Shown here: in pieces, positions 36,277 to 45,938 of the stretch
Layout of the letters: each line of letters starts with the position of its first letter
How positions within the stretch are numbered: the first letter of the stretch is position 1
From: an uncultured Flavobacteriaceae bacterium
GTDB lineage: Bacteria > Bacteroidota > Bacteroidia > Flavobacteriales > Flavobacteriaceae
Length of the DNA: 64,000 nucleotides
NCBI GenBank assembly: GCA_913061125.1
Contig: CAJXUB010000003.1
Span: 29,521-93,520 of the forward strand
Reading direction: 5' to 3'
Translations under genes and position numbers: made by a program
The notes under the pieces: model-generated
The model's database searches: none
The model's input: the letters and a program-made list of their open reading frames with translations, nothing else
What the model was told of the DNA's origin: nothing

Positions 36277-36284
36277 CAAAAGTA
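36277..36284 (-). promoter_or_regulatory. -7 box of the SPOR-domain gene
   Basis: TACTTTTG on the minus strand (perfect TAnnTTTG), 20 nt before ATG 36256. Confidence 0.5.
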
Positions 36285-36381
36285 ATAGAATAAATTTAAA
36301 ACCCAGGCGATCTCTTATTTAGAATGTTTATAAATTAAAAATTTACCAATATTTATCATTTTTAGAATCCCGATTATGTCT

Positions 36382-36389
36382 TATTTTTG
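36382..36389 (+). promoter_or_regulatory. -7 box of the act-cox operon
   Basis: TATTTTTG (perfect TAnnTTTG), 84 nt before the actA ATG. No good -33. It appears to be the only promoter before the terminator at 47755-47787, about 11 kb downstream. Confidence 0.55.
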
Positions 36390-36473
36390 CATAAAATTTT
36401 GTTAAAATAAATTTCTAAGGACCCCTTGGAAATTGTGTCAAAATTTAAAAACCAACACAGTCCTATTGTCGAT

Positions 36474-37769
36474 ATGAAACAAGAAAATAGCCAACACCCC
36501 CAGATTAAACTTGTGTTTTTCGGGATATTACTATTCTCATTTTTATTCACACCACTCCATGCTCAAGAAGCCGACCCAGTGAAGGGCAAAGCGTTGTTTA
36601 ACGCCAATTGTGCGGCCTGCCACCAGTTGGATAAAAAGATGACTGGCCCGGCCTTGCGTTACGTAGAAACTCGTTTGAGCGAAGATGAGGGCTTGGACCG
36701 TGAGTGGTTGTATGGTTGGATCCGAAACAGTGCAGCTGTCATCAAGTCTGGCGACACCTACGCAAACAAAATTTATAACGAATATAATGGTGCTGCCATG
36801 ACGGCATTCCCTCAATTGTCCGATGAAGATTTAGACAATATTTTGGCTTACACTGCCCAAGATAAGCCGGCACCAGTGGTGGCGGCAACTTCTGGTGCAG
36901 CACAAGTCAACTCAGAAGGTGGCAGTGGTTTGTCAAAAGATATTATCCTGGGCGCCTTGGCCATTCTATTTGCTTTGTTGGCCCTTGGGTTATTCTTAGT
37001 AAACAAAACATTGCGCCGTTTTGCTGCTGCAAATGGCGTGGAAGTACAAGAAGCCATCAAGCGTCCTTCATTATGGAAGGCCTATGTAAAGAATCAATTT
37101 CTACTTCTTGTAACTGCCATATTTTTTCTATTATCAAGTGCCTATTTTGTGTATGGCTACTTTATGCAAATTGGAATTGACCAAGGTTATCAGCCCATTC
37201 AACCCATCCACTATTCTCATAAGATTCATGCTGGAGATAACGGAATCGATTGTAAGTACTGCCACTCGTCTGCACGAGTTAGTAAACACTCCGGAATTCC
37301 TTCATTGAATGTTTGTATGAATTGTCACAAATCAATTTATGAAGTAGCGCCATCTACAGCGACTGAGGAATACAGTAAAGAATTCTATGATGCTGAAATT
37401 CAAAAGCTATACGATGCCGTTGGATGGGACGACGAAGCGCAACAATACACTGGAAAAACAAAACCGGTCAAGTGGGTGCGAATCCATAACCTTCCGGACT
37501 TTGCCTATTTCAACCATTCGCAACACGTATCGGTTGCTGGGTTAGAGTGTCAAACCTGCCACGGCCCTGTTGAAGAAATGGAAATCATGTACCAACATTC
37601 GCCACTAACTATGGGGTGGTGTATTAACTGCCACAGAGAAACTAATGTTAAGGTGGAGGATAACGGTTATTATGAAAAAATACATGAAGCACTTTCAAAA
37701 AAATACGGCGTAGATAAATTAACAGCGGCTCAAATGGGAGGCCTAGAATGTGGTAAGTGCCATTATTAA
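36474..37769 (+). CDS. actA: Alternative complex III subunit A, multiheme cytochrome c with fused monoheme domain
   Basis: Heme subunit of the quinol:cytochrome c oxidoreductase (alternative complex III). 431 residues from ATG 36474; an in-frame TTG at 36426 would lengthen the n-region of the signal. A signal peptide ends near LHAQ. A class I cytochrome c domain with CAACH (Cys46-His50) follows, then a transmembrane helix (about 155-175), a second hydrophobic segment, and the ActA pentaheme part with CKYCH (Cys260), CMNCH, CQTCH, CINCH and CGKCH: six heme motifs in all. Passes electrons from quinol oxidation in ActC/F towards the oxidase encoded at the operon end. Confidence 0.92.
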   Translation: MKQENSQHPQIKLVFFGILLFSFLFTPLHAQEADPVKGKALFNANCAACHQLDKKMTGPALRYVETRLSEDEGLDREWLYGWIRNSAAVIKSGDTYANKIYNEYNGAAMTAFPQLSDEDLDNILAYTAQDKPAPVVAATSGAAQVNSEGGSGLSKDIILGALAILFALLALGLFLVNKTLRRFAAANGVEVQEAIKRPSLWKAYVKNQFLLLVTAIFFLLSSAYFVYGYFMQIGIDQGYQPIQPIHYSHKIHAGDNGIDCKYCHSSARVSKHSGIPSLNVCMNCHKSIYEVAPSTATEEYSKEFYDAEIQKLYDAVGWDDEAQQYTGKTKPVKWVRIHNLPDFAYFNHSQHVSVAGLECQTCHGPVEEMEIMYQHSPLTMGWCINCHRETNVKVEDNGYYEKIHEALSKKYGVDKLTAAQMGGLECGKCHY

Positions 37770-37799
37770 ATTAATTGATTATAAAGCAACATAGAGTAT

Positions 37800-40700
37800 A
37801 TGTCATCAAATAAAAAATACTGGAAACGTGTTGAAGATCTGAACCCCAGCCCAAATGCTGCAGTTCAAGCCGTTAAACACAAAGAGTTTGTTGAAGAAAT
37901 TCCTGTAGATGAATTTTTAGGAGATAAATCTACTTTAGAATCTTCGTCAACCACAAGGCGAGATTTTTTGAAATATGTTGGTTTTAGCACAGCTGCAGCC
38001 TCATTAGCTGCCTGCGAAGGACCCGTCATTAAATCCATCCCCTATGTGGTTCAACCGGAACAAATAATTCCAGGGGTAGCCAATTACTACGCTACAGCCA
38101 TTGCCAACGGGTATGATTTTGCAAGCTTGTTAATCAAAACAAGGGAAGGTCGCCCAATAAAAGTCGAATCCAATTCTCTAGCTAAAGCTAACGGCAGCAT
38201 CAATGCCAGGGTCCAAGCATCCGTATTGGATTTATACGACAATCAGCGACTGACTGGGCCTCAAAAACGAGGCGAAAACATTTCTTGGGAGACTTTTTAC
38301 AGCGAAATTGGACAAGGTCTTAAAGATGTTCAAAATCAAGGAAAGACCATAGTTCTTCTCACACAAACTTTTGCGAGCCCTTCGACCGAAAAATTAATTT
38401 CAGAATTCAAATCCAAGTACAGCAATGTGGAACATGTGGTTTATGATGCCATTTCCGAATCTGCTGCTGCCGACGCGTACGAAATGAAATACGGACGCCG
38501 AGGTCTTGCACATTACGATTTTTCAAAAGCCAAAACGATTGTATCCATAGGAGCCGATTTTCTTGGCGATTGGCAAGGCGGTGGTTTTGATGCGGCTTAC
38601 GCCAAAGGGCGTGTGCCAAAAAATGGTACCATGTCCCGTCACATTCAGTTTGAATCTAACATGACTCTTTCTGGTGCCAATGCCGACAAACGAGTACCAC
38701 TCAAGCCATCGCAACAAAAACTGGCGTTGGTCAGATTGTATGGAAAATTAACAGGCACATCGGTTGGTGTAACACTTCCTCCAGCCATTGAAGCAGTCGT
38801 CGATAGTGCGGCTAAAGAGCTTTTAAAAGCAGGTGCTGATGGGGTCGTTTTGACTGGAATTCAAGATGTTAATGCACAAGGTCTGGTCATTGCCATTAAT
38901 GAATTTTTAAACAGTAAATCATACCATCCTCAAACTACAATATTAACCCGCCAAGGCAACTCGCAAGCTGTTTCTAAACTTGTGAATGATATGAACAAAG
39001 GAAAAGTTGGCGCAATTTTTATGGTTGGCGTTAATCCTGTATACACCCTTCCAAACCAAGCGGCCTTTGTTGATGGATTGAAAAAAACATCTCTTTCAGT
39101 ATCTTTTTCAATGAAAGCTGATGAAACGGCTGAGGTTTCTCAATATGCCGCAGCGGTTCCGCATTATTTGGAATCTTGGGGCGATATTGAAGTTAAATCA
39201 GGCCACTACGGCTTGATGCAACCCACGATCCGACCACTTTTTGACACCCAGCAATTTCAGGATGTTCTTTTAAAATTAAGTGGAAATACTCTAACGTATC
39301 ACGATTATATTAAATCCAACTGGAATTCTTCCATTTTGGACGGAACGTCATGGAACGAGGCCCTTCACGATGGGGTCTACATTTCTTCATCTTCAAAAAA
39401 ATTAAACAATAACACCTTTAATTTAGATATTGCATTATCTGCACTATCTAAAATCAAAAGTTCCGATTTTGAGTTAACCCTCTACCCAAAAACTGGAATG
39501 GGCGACGGTCAACAAGCGAACAACCCTTGGTTGCAAGAATTTCCAGACCCACTGACACGAACTACCTGGGACAATTATGTTACCGTATCCGAATTTGATG
39601 CCAAATCGTTAGGGTTAGAAAATACGAACGACGCCACTGGAGGCTTAAATGGTTCTTATGCCAATCTTTCAGTTAATGGAACTACTGTTAAAGCTCCAGT
39701 TATGATACAACCTGGACAGGCTCGCGGAACTTTAGGTCTTTCATTTGGATACGGTCGAACCAAAGGACTTAAATCTGAAATGCAAACAGGAGTGAATGCC
39801 TTCCCGTTGTACAATGAATTCAACCCAACGCCATCTGTCCGTATAGAAGCTGCTGGCGGAATGCATGAGTTTGCATGTGTTCAATTGCACAACACGTTAA
39901 TGGGTCGAGGCGATATCATTAAAGAAACAACTCTTGAAATTTTCAACACTAAAGATACAGAAGTTTGGAATCCAACGCCTGTGGTTTCGTTGAATCACCA
40001 AGAAACACCAGTCAGCTCTCCAGATGTTGATTTGTGGGATGAATTTGACCGATCTATTGGGCATCATTTTAATCTCTCAATTGACTTGAATTCCTGTACT
40101 GGTTGTGGGGCTTGCGTGATTGCATGTCATGCTGAAAATAATGTTCCTGTAGTGGGTAAAGAAGAAATTCGGCGAAGTCGAGATATGCATTGGTTGCGAA
40201 TTGATCGCTATTATTCTTCGGACGATACCTTTGAAGGGGATAACCAAACCAAAGATAATATCAGTGGATTGGGAAGCTCTTTGAGCACGTTTGGGGAAAT
40301 GGAAATGCCTTCTGAAAATCCTCAAGTGGCCTTCCAACCAGTAATGTGTCAGCACTGTAACCATGCACCTTGCGAAACAGTTTGTCCGGTTGCAGCCAGT
40401 TCACACGGACGTCAAGGCCAGAACCATATGGCATACAACAGATGTGTTGGAACCCGTTATTGTGCCAACAACTGCCCCTATAAAGTACGTCGATTCAATT
40501 GGTTTTTGTACAACGGTAATGATGAGTTTGATTACCATATGAATAATGATTTGGGACGTATGGTGATTAATCCTGATGTTACAGTTCGTTCAAGAGGGGT
40601 CATGGAAAAATGTTCGATGTGTATTCAAATGACACAAAAAACCATTCTGGATGCCAAACGTGATGGCCGTCCTGTGAATGTGAACGAATTTAAAACCGCT

Positions 40701-40871
40701 TGTTCTGCTGCATGTGACTCTGGTTCTATCGTTTTTGGAGATATCAACAATGAAAAAGATGAGGTCACTAAGTTGAAAGACGACCAACGAGCCTATCATT
40801 TGTTGGAACACGTAGGGACAAAACCCAATGTGGTGTATCAAGTTAAAGTAAGAAATACTAACGAAGCATAA
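37800..40871 (+). CDS. actB: Alternative complex III subunit B, Tat-exported iron-sulfur protein
   Basis: Periplasmic iron-sulfur subunit. 1023 residues. The twin-arginine motif STTRRDFLKYVGFS (Arg53-Arg54) sits about 50 residues in, a known variant in this family, followed by a Cys-containing AAC. The N-terminal about 700 residues resemble molybdopterin oxidoreductases, although ActB proteins do not bind molybdenum. The C-terminal about 250 residues carry ferredoxin-like clusters: CTGCGACVIACH, CQHCNHAPCETVCP, CVGTRYCANNCP and CSMC. Lies 30 nt after actA and 18 nt before actC. Confidence 0.94.
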   Translation: MSSNKKYWKRVEDLNPSPNAAVQAVKHKEFVEEIPVDEFLGDKSTLESSSTTRRDFLKYVGFSTAAASLAACEGPVIKSIPYVVQPEQIIPGVANYYATAIANGYDFASLLIKTREGRPIKVESNSLAKANGSINARVQASVLDLYDNQRLTGPQKRGENISWETFYSEIGQGLKDVQNQGKTIVLLTQTFASPSTEKLISEFKSKYSNVEHVVYDAISESAAADAYEMKYGRRGLAHYDFSKAKTIVSIGADFLGDWQGGGFDAAYAKGRVPKNGTMSRHIQFESNMTLSGANADKRVPLKPSQQKLALVRLYGKLTGTSVGVTLPPAIEAVVDSAAKELLKAGADGVVLTGIQDVNAQGLVIAINEFLNSKSYHPQTTILTRQGNSQAVSKLVNDMNKGKVGAIFMVGVNPVYTLPNQAAFVDGLKKTSLSVSFSMKADETAEVSQYAAAVPHYLESWGDIEVKSGHYGLMQPTIRPLFDTQQFQDVLLKLSGNTLTYHDYIKSNWNSSILDGTSWNEALHDGVYISSSSKKLNNNTFNLDIALSALSKIKSSDFELTLYPKTGMGDGQQANNPWLQEFPDPLTRTTWDNYVTVSEFDAKSLGLENTNDATGGLNGSYANLSVNGTTVKAPVMIQPGQARGTLGLSFGYGRTKGLKSEMQTGVNAFPLYNEFNPTPSVRIEAAGGMHEFACVQLHNTLMGRGDIIKETTLEIFNTKDTEVWNPTPVVSLNHQETPVSSPDVDLWDEFDRSIGHHFNLSIDLNSCTGCGACVIACHAENNVPVVGKEEIRRSRDMHWLRIDRYYSSDDTFEGDNQTKDNISGLGSSLSTFGEMEMPSENPQVAFQPVMCQHCNHAPCETVCPVAASSHGRQGQNHMAYNRCVGTRYCANNCPYKVRRFNWFLYNGNDEFDYHMNNDLGRMVINPDVTVRSRGVMEKCSMCIQMTQKTILDAKRDGRPVNVNEFKTACSAACDSGSIVFGDINNEKDEVTKLKDDQRAYHLLEHVGTKPNVVYQVKVRNTNEA

Positions 40872-40889
40872 ACTAACTAATAAAAAACT

Positions 40890-42356
40890 ATGGCGTCTCA
40901 TTACGAAGCACCGATCAGAAGACCACTAGTAACTGGTGAAAAATCTTACCACGATGTTACCTTGGATGTTGTGGCCCCCGTGGAAGGGAAAGCCAACAAG
41001 CAGTGGTGGATTGTTTTCTCAATAGCATTAGCGGCTTTTGCTTGGGGTCTGGGTTGTATGATTTATACCATTTCAACAGGAATTGGAACTTGGGGACTCA
41101 ACAAAACCGTTGGTTGGGCTTGGGATATTACCAATTTTGTATGGTGGGTAGGAATCGGTCATGCCGGAACTTTGATTTCTGCAGTACTTCTTCTATTTAG
41201 ACAAAAATGGCGAATGGCCATCAACCGTTCTGCAGAAGCGATGACGATTTTTTCTGTGATTCAAGCAGGATTGTTTCCAATCATTCACATGGGACGGCCT
41301 TGGTTGGCTTATTGGGTACTGCCCATTCCAAATCAATTTGGATCACTTTGGGTGAATTTTAACTCACCACTACTTTGGGATGTATTTGCCATATCAACCT
41401 ATTTATCCGTGTCATTGGTATTTTGGTGGACTGGATTACTCCCAGATTTTGCCATGATTCGTGACCGTGCCGTTCGACCTTTTCAAAAGAAAATATATTC
41501 TCTTCTAAGTTTTGGATGGTCAGGGCGAGCCAAAGATTGGCAACGTTTTGAAGAAGTATCTTTAGTTCTCGCAGGTTTGGCAACACCACTCGTACTTTCA
41601 GTGCACACCATTGTATCGTTTGATTTTGCCACGTCCGTCATTCCGGGATGGCACACCACGATTTTTCCTCCCTATTTTGTGGCAGGGGCTATTTTCTCGG
41701 GGTTTGCGATGGTAAATACCCTTCTCATTATTATGCGAAAAGTATGTAATCTTGAAGATTATATTACCGTTCAACATATTGAGCTCATGAATATCGTCAT
41801 TATGATTACAGGGTCAATAGTTGGTGTGGCCTACATTACAGAATTATTCATCGCTTGGTATTCTGGTGTCGAGTATGAGCAATACGCCTTCCTCAACAGA
41901 GCCACAGGGCCTTACGCCTGGGCTTATTGGGCCATGATGTCATGCAACGTATTTTCCCCACAATTCATGTGGTTTAAAAAATTAAGAACAAGCATCATGT
42001 TCTCGTTCTTTATTTCAATTGTTGTAAACATAGGAATGTGGTTTGAACGATTTGTTATTATTGTAACTTCATTACACAGAGATTATTTACCCTCGTCTTG
42101 GACCATGTTCTCGCCAACGTTTGTAGATATTGGAATCTTTATTGGAACCATTGGATTTTTCTTTGTTCTGTTTTTGTTATACTCCAGAACCTTCCCTGTA
42201 ATTGCACAAGCGGAAGTCAAAACAATTTTAAAATCTTCTGGGCAACGCTATAAAAACCTCAGAGAATCTGGCGAAAGCTTGATGGGTACGGGTGCCGACG
42301 AACGCACATCGCCAAAACCCAAAGCCAAAAGAAAACCTAATAAGAAAAAAGAATAA
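40890..42356 (+). CDS. actC: Alternative complex III subunit C (NrfD-like quinol-binding membrane protein)
   Basis: 488 residues with about ten hydrophobic helices of the NrfD/PsrC type, starting after a 45-residue hydrophilic N-terminus. One of two related quinol-site subunits in the complex (the other is ActF). Typical stretches include WWVGIGHAGTLISAVLLLF and SVHTIVSFDFATSVIPGWHTTIFPPYFVAGAIFSG split over adjacent helices. The C-terminal tail is very basic (KPKAKRKPNKKKE). The stop is 2 nt before actD, so translation is probably coupled. Confidence 0.94.
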   Translation: MASHYEAPIRRPLVTGEKSYHDVTLDVVAPVEGKANKQWWIVFSIALAAFAWGLGCMIYTISTGIGTWGLNKTVGWAWDITNFVWWVGIGHAGTLISAVLLLFRQKWRMAINRSAEAMTIFSVIQAGLFPIIHMGRPWLAYWVLPIPNQFGSLWVNFNSPLLWDVFAISTYLSVSLVFWWTGLLPDFAMIRDRAVRPFQKKIYSLLSFGWSGRAKDWQRFEEVSLVLAGLATPLVLSVHTIVSFDFATSVIPGWHTTIFPPYFVAGAIFSGFAMVNTLLIIMRKVCNLEDYITVQHIELMNIVIMITGSIVGVAYITELFIAWYSGVEYEQYAFLNRATGPYAWAYWAMMSCNVFSPQFMWFKKLRTSIMFSFFISIVVNIGMWFERFVIIVTSLHRDYLPSSWTMFSPTFVDIGIFIGTIGFFFVLFLLYSRTFPVIAQAEVKTILKSSGQRYKNLRESGESLMGTGADERTSPKPKAKRKPNKKKE

Positions 42357-42358
42357 GT

Positions 42359-42892
42359 ATGGGAGCATCCAAAGTCATTCATGCCTTATATACTGATGAT
42401 GACGTGCTCATGTCAGCAGTCAAAGCTGTCAAAGCCGAAAAGCATCATATAGAAGAAGTATATACACCGTTTCCAGTTCATGGATTGGACAAAGCCCTGG
42501 GCTTAGCTCCAACCCGTATTGCAATTGCAGCATTTTTGTACGGCTGTGTTGGGTTAACAGTAGCCATTACCATGATGAACTTTATCATGATAGAAGATTG
42601 GCCACAAAATATAGGTGGAAAGCCAAGTTTTAGCTACATCGAAAATATGCCAGCTTTTGTACCGATCATGTTTGAACTTACCGTGTTTTTTGCAGCTCAC
42701 CTGATGGTTATCACGTTTTATTTAAGAAGCCGAATGTGGCCATTTAAAAATGCAGAAAATCCAGATCCAAGAACCACGGATGACCATTTTTTAATGGAAA
42801 TCCCAATTCATAATAATGAAAAACAACTCAAAACTTTACTCGCCAAAACAGGCGCTGTAGAGGTGCACGTTGTAGAAAAAGAAGCGCATTAG
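42359..42892 (+). CDS. actD: Alternative complex III subunit D (DUF3341)
   Basis: 177 residues. A soluble N-terminal half (about 1-50) with YTDDDVLMSAVKAVKAEKHHIEEVYTPFPVHGLDKALG is the DUF3341 signature, followed by two membrane helices (about 57-78 and 95-118). Accessory subunit of the complex; exact role unknown. Four nt separate it from actE. Confidence 0.92.
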   Translation: MGASKVIHALYTDDDVLMSAVKAVKAEKHHIEEVYTPFPVHGLDKALGLAPTRIAIAAFLYGCVGLTVAITMMNFIMIEDWPQNIGGKPSFSYIENMPAFVPIMFELTVFFAAHLMVITFYLRSRMWPFKNAENPDPRTTDDHFLMEIPIHNNEKQLKTLLAKTGAVEVHVVEKEAH

Positions 42893-42896
42893 ACCT

Positions 42897-43448
42897 ATGA
42901 AAAGTGTAATAAATAAAATCGTATTGCTCTTGATGATTTCAGGGGTTTGGTCATGCCAAGATAACAGCCGGCCAAATTATCAGTTTTTTCCAAACATGTA
43001 CGAACCCGTGGGCTACGAAGCTTATGGCGAATACGAGGTGTTTCCGAACAGCCAAGAGGCACTTCTGCCAGTAAAGGGGACTATCGCACGAGGGTATTCA
43101 TTATATGATTATGACAATACCAACGAGGGTTACGATGCCGCTTTAAAGGCACTTAAATCACCACTAAGCGATAATGAAATTGATACTAAAAGAGGTAAAG
43201 AACTGTATGATATTTACTGCGGTATTTGTCATGGAGGTAAAGGCGCTGGTCAAGGGAAATTGGTTAAGCGTGAAAAAATATTAGGGGTGCCAAGCTATGC
43301 CGATCGACCCATAACCCAAGGAAGCATTTACCATGTTATTTATTATGGAAAAAACGCCATGGGGTCATATGCCAATTTATTGAACGAAGAAGAACGCTGG
43401 CAAGTGACGGCCTACGTCGAAGCACTAAGAGCAGAACTATTAAAGTAA
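42897..43448 (+). CDS. actE: Alternative complex III subunit E, monoheme cytochrome c lipoprotein
   Basis: 183 residues. The N-terminus MKSVINKIVLLLMISGVWSC is a lipoprotein-type signal with Cys20, although Trp at -2 is unusual. One heme motif, CGICH, in GKELYDIYCGICHGGKGAGQGK, with a candidate distal Met in NAMGSYANLL. It could carry electrons out of the complex. Lies between actD and actF in the same order as other Bacteroidota. Confidence 0.92.
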   Translation: MKSVINKIVLLLMISGVWSCQDNSRPNYQFFPNMYEPVGYEAYGEYEVFPNSQEALLPVKGTIARGYSLYDYDNTNEGYDAALKALKSPLSDNEIDTKRGKELYDIYCGICHGGKGAGQGKLVKREKILGVPSYADRPITQGSIYHVIYYGKNAMGSYANLLNEEERWQVTAYVEALRAELLK

Positions 43449-43471
43449 GACAAGCAAAACATCAATAAAAC

Positions 43472-44809
43472 ATGTATACGTTTTCAAAAAGATTAAAAAT
43501 AACCGCTTTAAGCCTCATCATCATAGGCGCTTTAGGGTGGGTATCTAGTTACACGTCTTCACACCATCTGACGCTAGAAGATGTTAAAGTTATGCTTGAA
43601 GAAGAAGCTTCCCACCACGGCACAACAACTCACAGCGATACAGAAGCTCACGCCGCCACGATACATTCGACTCATGATAATACGCATCAGTCAGATGAAG
43701 CACACCACGGGGACGAACATGCCGAGCACGTGTTGCACCAAATGCACAACAGACCCTATGCTGCACTGTATGTAGCCGCTTTCTTTTTTATGATGATATC
43801 GCTTGGCGTCCTTGCATTTTATGCCATACAACATGCCGCTCAAGCGGGGTGGTCGCCTGTTCTTTTTAGAGTCATGGAAGCGATTACGTATTACCTCCTT
43901 CCTGGTGCGGTTATTGTACTGGGAATTGCACTTTGGGCGGGTGATCATATTTTCATTTGGATGGATCCAGAGGTTGTAGCCCATGACGAACTCATCCAAG
44001 GGAAATCGGGATGGCTCAACAAAACAGGGTTTGCTATTAGAGGGATTATTTTTATCGCAGGTTGGAGTTTCTATCGTTGGATCTCAAGAAAATATTCATT
44101 GGCTCAAGATACAGCCAAAGATAACAGAAACTTCAAGAAGTTGTTCCGTTGGTCTGCAGGATTTTTAGTATTCTATATTTACACAGAATCCATGATGTCC
44201 TGGGATTGGATTATGAGTGTCGATCCGCACTGGTTTAGCACCCTTTTTGGCTGGTATGTTTTTGCGAGTATGTTTGTGAGTGGAATCACAGTAATTGCAC
44301 TAATTACCATATATCTAAAATCGAAAGGACTGTTGGAATTTGTCAATGACAGCCATTTGCACGATTTAGCGAAATTTATGTTTGCCATTAGTGTATTTTG
44401 GACCTATTTATGGTTCTCTCAATTCATGTTGATATGGTATGCCAATATCCCTGAGGAAGTTACCTATTTTGTAACGCGAATTGAAGATTATAAACTGCCA
44501 TTTTTTGGCATGCTGGTTTTGAATTTTATATTCCCATTTTTGGTCCTCATGAACAGCGACTACAAGCGCGTTCCATGGTTTATCATTATGGCAGGAATAG
44601 TCATCCTTATAGGGCATTATGTGGATGTATTTAATATGATTATGCCCGCAACAGTTGGCGACCGCTGGTTCTTTGGAATCCCAGAGTTGAGTGCCGTAGC
44701 CCTATTCCTTGGTCTATTTCTTTATGTGGTCTTTTATGCCATATCCAAGGCCCCATTGTTGCCCAAAGGGAACCCTTTTATTAAAGAAAGTGAACAGTTT
44801 CACTATTAA
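43472..44809 (+). CDS. actF: Alternative complex III subunit F with histidine-rich N-terminal loop
   Basis: 445 residues; second NrfD-like quinol-site subunit. One hydrophobic segment (about 10-28) precedes a polar stretch of about 60 residues that is strikingly His-rich: 13 His between residues 48 and 92, interspersed with Asp, Glu and Thr, plus His31-His32. Nine or so further helices follow. The His-rich loop most likely lies on the periplasmic side if the first segment is a membrane anchor or cleaved signal. Other ActF proteins have variable N-termini here, so the loop may be an added metal-binding feature. Confidence 0.92.
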   Translation: MYTFSKRLKITALSLIIIGALGWVSSYTSSHHLTLEDVKVMLEEEASHHGTTTHSDTEAHAATIHSTHDNTHQSDEAHHGDEHAEHVLHQMHNRPYAALYVAAFFFMMISLGVLAFYAIQHAAQAGWSPVLFRVMEAITYYLLPGAVIVLGIALWAGDHIFIWMDPEVVAHDELIQGKSGWLNKTGFAIRGIIFIAGWSFYRWISRKYSLAQDTAKDNRNFKKLFRWSAGFLVFYIYTESMMSWDWIMSVDPHWFSTLFGWYVFASMFVSGITVIALITIYLKSKGLLEFVNDSHLHDLAKFMFAISVFWTYLWFSQFMLIWYANIPEEVTYFVTRIEDYKLPFFGMLVLNFIFPFLVLMNSDYKRVPWFIIMAGIVILIGHYVDVFNMIMPATVGDRWFFGIPELSAVALFLGLFLYVVFYAISKAPLLPKGNPFIKESEQFHY

Positions 44810-44840
44810 CTAACCTAATCAAAAACGATAGTAAAGAACT

Positions 44841-45911
44841 ATGACTGGCTTATTAACATTATTAATCTTACTAGGAATCACCATCGCCATATGGCAAATG
44901 GTCAAAATATTTGATCTAGCACAAGCCAACCGCGACCAGTCTCAAATTGCGAACGACAAAGACAATTCCGTAAATGGTTATCTGATGCTTGCCTTCCTAG
45001 GATTTATATACATCATTACCATCATTTCATTTGCATTATGGGGCGATCTGCCACTAGTATCAAACTCAGCATCGGCGCACGGACCAGATATTGATCGCTT
45101 AATGATAATCTCCATGGTTGTGATTTTTATAGTTCAAACCGTAACCCAATTTTTGCTGCATTATTTTGCCTTCAAATACAAAGGCGAAAAGGGAAGAAAA
45201 GCCCTGTTTTATGCCGATAATGACAAACTTGAATTTATTTGGACCATCATTCCTGTCATTACATTAGCAGGACTCATCATGTATGGATTATTTACTTGGA
45301 ATGATATCATGACCATAAATGAAGAAGACGATCCTATAGTGATTGAACTCTACGCCCAACAATTCAACTGGAAAGCCCGCTATGCCGGAGAAGATAATGT
45401 TCTGGGTAAAGCCAATGTTCGATTGATCAATTTAGACAACGCCAATATTTTGGGACTAGACGAATCAGATCCGAATGCCCAAGATGATATCATTACCACA
45501 GAGCTGCACCTGCCCGTTGGAAGGCCAGTTCTTTTTAAAATGCGTTCGCAGGATGTGTTACACTCGGCCTACATGCCACACTTTAGAGCCCAAATGAATT
45601 GTGTACCTGGAATGATTACACAATTTGCCTTTACCCCCACAGTAACGACAGAAGAAATGCGTCTCAATCCAGAGATTTACGAGAAAGTAAGAAACATCAA
45701 TAAAATTCGGAACGCGAACAGTAAGAAATTACAAGCCAATGGAGAAGAACCTCTGGACCGTTATGAATTTGACTACCTGTTGTTGTGCAACAAGATTTGT
45801 GGAAAATCGCACTACAACATGCAAATGAAAATTATTGTTGAGACCGAAGAAAAGTACAACGAATGGTTGAAAGAACAGAAAATATTTAAAAATTCATTAG
45901 TTCAAAACTAA
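44841..45911 (+). CDS. coxB: Cytochrome c oxidase subunit II (CuA)
   Basis: 356 residues. Two or three N-terminal membrane helices are followed by a periplasmic cupredoxin domain. The CuA centre is present: HSAYMPHF (first His) and CNKICGKSHYNM (two Cys, second His, Met). Between the cysteines, the Glu of the classical CxExC pattern, whose side chain binds Mg in model oxidases, is Lys here. Accepts electrons from the cytochrome c side of alternative complex III. Located 31 nt after actF and 27 nt before coxA. Confidence 0.94.
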   Translation: MTGLLTLLILLGITIAIWQMVKIFDLAQANRDQSQIANDKDNSVNGYLMLAFLGFIYIITIISFALWGDLPLVSNSASAHGPDIDRLMIISMVVIFIVQTVTQFLLHYFAFKYKGEKGRKALFYADNDKLEFIWTIIPVITLAGLIMYGLFTWNDIMTINEEDDPIVIELYAQQFNWKARYAGEDNVLGKANVRLINLDNANILGLDESDPNAQDDIITTELHLPVGRPVLFKMRSQDVLHSAYMPHFRAQMNCVPGMITQFAFTPTVTTEEMRLNPEIYEKVRNINKIRNANSKKLQANGEEPLDRYEFDYLLLCNKICGKSHYNMQMKIIVETEEKYNEWLKEQKIFKNSLVQN

Positions 45912-45938
45912 TTACTAACAAACAACACAAATAAGATT

